A stretch of 34,708 bases of DNA from Chloroflexota bacterium (lineage in GTDB: Bacteria > Chloroflexota > UBA6077 > SHYK01), in contig WHTR01000027.1 of assembly GCA_009377635.1 (NCBI GenBank), forward strand, positions 1 to 34,708. The letters run 5' to 3'. Position numbers and translations under genes: made by a program. Positions 33,430 through 34,708 of the stretch are shown here, piece by piece (the first letter of the stretch is position 1; each line of letters opens with the position of its first letter). Below the pieces are notes generated by a model, which worked only from the letters and a program-made list of their open reading frames with translations, made no database searches and was not told where the DNA came from.

Positions 33430-34062
33430 ATGGCGATAACCACGACCCCGACTCCGAAGGACGATGGCGGCGCTGGCAAGGACGCAGTCGCTCGTATCGG
33501 TGTCCGAGCGCCGGATTTCTCCCTCGACCGGCCGCTGAACGCCACTACATTGCTGGACCTGGCCCAGCGGGCGAGGACGGTGGTGCTCATCACCCTGGAT
33601 AGCTATCGTTTTCACGGCACTTGAACGGGGAGCCTGGTTGCCTCGTTGAGGCAAGACTATCCCAAGCTGGTTCGGGCAGGGGCCAAGCTGGTGGTCGTGA
33701 GCCCTGACTCGATCGACGCGCACCGCACCTACGGCCTCGACCACTTCGGGGAGGTGCTCCCTTACATCTTTGTCTCCGACCCGAGTGGTGATATCGCCCG
33801 CCTCTACGGAGCGCTTCGTGAGACCGAGCACCACCACGGAGGGTTCTGGAACCGGTCGGTGTGGGTTATCGACCAGGGTGGCATTATCACCCACGGGACG
33901 CGTCAATGGCGGGTCAGCACGGGCGATGGGCCGACCATGCAGATTGCCGAGTACGGCCGGCTGTTCGCCTGGCTCAGCGCCGAGCCAGGCGAGTACCTCG
34001 ATCACTGCTCGCCCAGTGCCCGCACCGCGTCCGCCACACCGGACTCAGCCGGCCCTTCCTAG
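33430..34062 (+). CDS. Bcp/AhpE-like peroxiredoxin with in-frame TGA (candidate selenoprotein or nonsense mutant)
   Basis: One frame, 210 codons if the TGA at 33622-33624 (codon 65) is read through. Before it: VGVRAPDF-like IGVRAPDFSLDRPLNATTLL and VVLITLDSYRFHGT. After it: TGSLVASLRQDYPKLVRAGAKLVVVSPDS, FVSDPSGDIARLYGALRE and NRSVWVIDQGGII, all typical of thioredoxin-fold peroxiredoxins. The TGA falls where relatives carry the peroxidatic Cys before T-x-[ES]-L (Cys-Thr-Gly-Glu-Leu), so selenocysteine is a real option. A hairpin at 33638-33654 fits the bacterial SECIS pattern. Against it, the usual Pro and Thr of P-x3-T-x2-C are not obvious, and the window is rich in broken genes. AAGGGAG precedes the ATG by six bases. 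Its final TAG is supplied by the 138-bp element. Confidence 0.6.
33638..33654 (+). promoter_or_regulatory. SECIS-like hairpin after the peroxiredoxin TGA
   Basis: TTGCCTC-GTT-GAGGCAA forms a perfect 7-bp stem with a three-base loop. The loop begins with G. Twenty bases separate the TGA from the loop. As I recall the bacterial SECIS consensus, it asks for a stem-loop shortly downstream of the UGA, about 16-37 bases to the apical loop, with a G among the first two loop bases; all are met. A chance 7-bp hairpin in GC-rich coding DNA is still possible. Confidence 0.45.
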
Positions 34063-34196
34063 AAGTGCAGCCGGAATGTCATCCTGAGCGAAGCGAAGGA
34101 TCTCCCAAGACTGTCAACTGCCGTAGCATGATCAGTTATGACCAGATATTCTTCGGCCTGCGGCCTCAGAATGACAGTTTCCGTCCGCGTCCCTAG
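34059..34196. repeat. 138-bp MITE-like palindromic element, copy 2
   Basis: Bounded by CTAG at 34059-34062 and 34193-34196, and the same length as copy 1. The left end reads CTAGAAGTGCAGCCGGAA, then GTCATCCTGAGCGAAGCGAA (from 34079). The reverse complement of the right end reads CTAGGGACGCGGACGGAAAC, then TGTCATTCTGAGG. The left halves of both copies are nearly identical; the middles differ. The left CTAG provides the peroxiredoxin stop codon, so insertion may have altered that gene's 3' end. Confidence 0.8.
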
Positions 34197-34238
34197 AGCG
34201 AGCGTGCTAGACGCTCAGAGCGCTTCTCTCAATTCGCG

Positions 34239-34268
34239 CTGACTCCACCCCGGGGTGCTGGCTAGAAT
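34239..34268 (+). promoter_or_regulatory. promoter with palindromic spacer before a cyclodeaminase 5' fragment
   Basis: CTGACT (34239-34244) and TAGAAT (34263-34268, 5 of 6) are spaced by 18 bp. The spacer contains the perfect 12-bp palindrome CACCCCGGGGTG (34246-34257). Operators inside an 18-20 bp spacer are typical of MerR-type activation, but other repressors are possible. GGAGG lies ten bases before the ATG at 34310. Confidence 0.45.
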
Positions 34269-34309
34269 GCGAGCCATCCCAGGGGCAACCCGACGGAGGC
34301 TAAAGCCAC

Positions 34310-34379
34310 ATGCTCTTTCTCAATAACGACGACGTGAGTCAGGTCTTGACCATGAAAGAGTGCATGGACACGCTCGAAG
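34310..34379 (+). pseudogene. ornithine cyclodeaminase family, 5' tip only
   Basis: ATG 34310 starts LFLNNDDVSQVLTMKECMDTLE, which matches the N-terminus of the broken gene at 20950-22149 (TLFLNNDDVQRVLTMELTVEVL). Similarity stops after 23 codons, exactly where a mobile-element-like end (TGAACCGCCCCGGG) begins at 34380. The promoter and ribosome binding site are still present. The remainder of the gene may lie beyond the inserted sequence outside the window. Confidence 0.75.
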
Positions 34380-34427
34380 TGAACCGCCCCGGGTTTTGTA
34401 GAGACCCCGGTTATTGTGTATCGCGCA
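34380..34427. mobile_element. possible IS3-type insertion sequence end
   Basis: TGAACCGCCCCGGGTTTTGT, at the breakpoint of the cyclodeaminase gene, resembles the terminal repeat of many IS3-family elements (TGAACCGCCCCGGG). Only about 48 bases are present before a different element seems to begin at 34428, suggesting nested insertion. No IS3 transposase is seen in the window. Confidence 0.4.
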
Positions 34428-34708
34428 GTAACTACTCAGCTCCTCACACCGAGGGGAACAGTGGCATGCGCCGCAACTTGCCGAACAGTGAGTTATGCGG
34501 TAATGTCAACCTGTCATGAATCTCGAGACCGCCAGCCGCGAGGACTTGCTGAGCCTAATCGCCGCATTGCAGGCGGAGAACGCGGCCTTGCGCGAGCGGA
34601 TACAGGCGCTGGAAGCCCGGCTGGCGACCGATAGCCACAACAGCAGCAAGCCACCCTCGTCCGATGGGCCGGGCGCCAAGCCCCATCCGAAAAGTCAACG
34701 GATGCCCA
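34428..34708 (+). mobile_element. IS66-family insertion sequence, left part
   Basis: GTAACTACTCAGC at 34428 is taken as the left terminal repeat because IS66-type ends begin with GTAA. The transposase gene follows from 34516. The element runs past the window edge, so the right end and target duplication cannot be checked. Confidence 0.55.
34516..34708 (+). CDS. IS66-family transposase, N-terminal part (cut by window edge)
   Basis: The first 64 residues are visible. A leucine-rich coiled coil (LLSLIAALQAENAALRERIQ, then ALEARLA) leads into the hallmark HNSSKPPSSDGPGAK, the conserved N-terminal motif of IS66-type transposases. The DDE catalytic core would follow outside the window. No small tnpA/tnpB-like accessory genes precede it, as in single-gene IS66 subgroups. 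The ATG lacks a clear Shine-Dalgarno, common for transposases. Confidence 0.88.
   Translation, partial: MNLETASREDLLSLIAALQAENAALRERIQALEARLATDSHNSSKPPSSDGPGAKPHPKSQRMP

Overview
This is a high-GC bacterial chromosomal segment, probably from a soil or groundwater organism. Several signs point weakly to Chloroflexota or a similar metagenomic lineage: the family mix (amidohydrolase-2 proteins, family-5 solute-binding lipoproteins with an LAAC lipobox, Rieske oxygenases, M29-like proteins), an IS66-type transposase, and a tRNA-Lys 3' fragment with no encoded CCA. No marker gene is present, so taxonomy is only a guess. Two themes dominate: catabolism of aromatic or heteroaromatic compounds, and heavy gene decay.

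Layout. (1) 183-3897, minus strand: BNR/Asp-box protein, Rieske oxygenase, an abutting 81-aa protein and a 3-hydroxyisobutyrate-dehydrogenase-like enzyme. (2) 4241-6175, plus strand: promoter, Xre/MbcA-type antitoxin, RES toxin and an unknown 301-aa protein. (3) 6458-8404, plus strand: a large inverted repeat, then ring-hydroxylating dioxygenase alpha and beta subunits. (4) 8507-16567: two related catabolic modules. The minus-strand one is SDR, amidohydrolase, amidohydrolase. The plus-strand one is decayed solute-binding protein, frameshifted amidohydrolase, intact amidohydrolase, second decayed solute-binding protein, SDR. (5) 16622-18450: an integration scar with an integrase remnant, a tRNA-Lys 3' fragment (putative att site), a frameshifted HicB coupled to a zinc-ribbon protein, and a 138-bp MITE-like element. 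(6) 18562-22744: katG, an ornithine-cyclodeaminase-family gene broken by an amber codon, and a flavin reductase. (7) 22707-30031, minus strand: a molybdoenzyme operon with a fused four-cluster ferredoxin/NrfD subunit, a DMSO-reductase-family catalytic subunit, a TorD-like chaperone, moeA and an internally deleted mobA. (8) 30310-34062, plus strand: a gutted 4,5-dihydroxyphthalate-decarboxylase-like gene, two tandem M29/NicX-like metalloproteins, the 3' part of an ornithine-cyclodeaminase gene, and a peroxiredoxin with an in-frame TGA followed by a SECIS-like hairpin. (9) 34059-34708: a second 138-bp element, the 5' tip of another ornithine-cyclodeaminase gene cut off by IS-like sequence, and the start of an IS66 transposase.

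Together, the Rieske enzymes, SDRs, amidohydrolases, flavin reductase and M29/NicX-like proteins could oxidise a ring, rearomatise it and hydrolyse or decarboxylate the products. No pathway can be fixed from sequence alone. At least ten genes are frameshifted, nonsense-mutated, truncated or internally deleted. Four keep both ends but lack the middle. The two most interesting items are the possible selenocysteine peroxiredoxin and the pair of equal-length CTAG-bounded elements.
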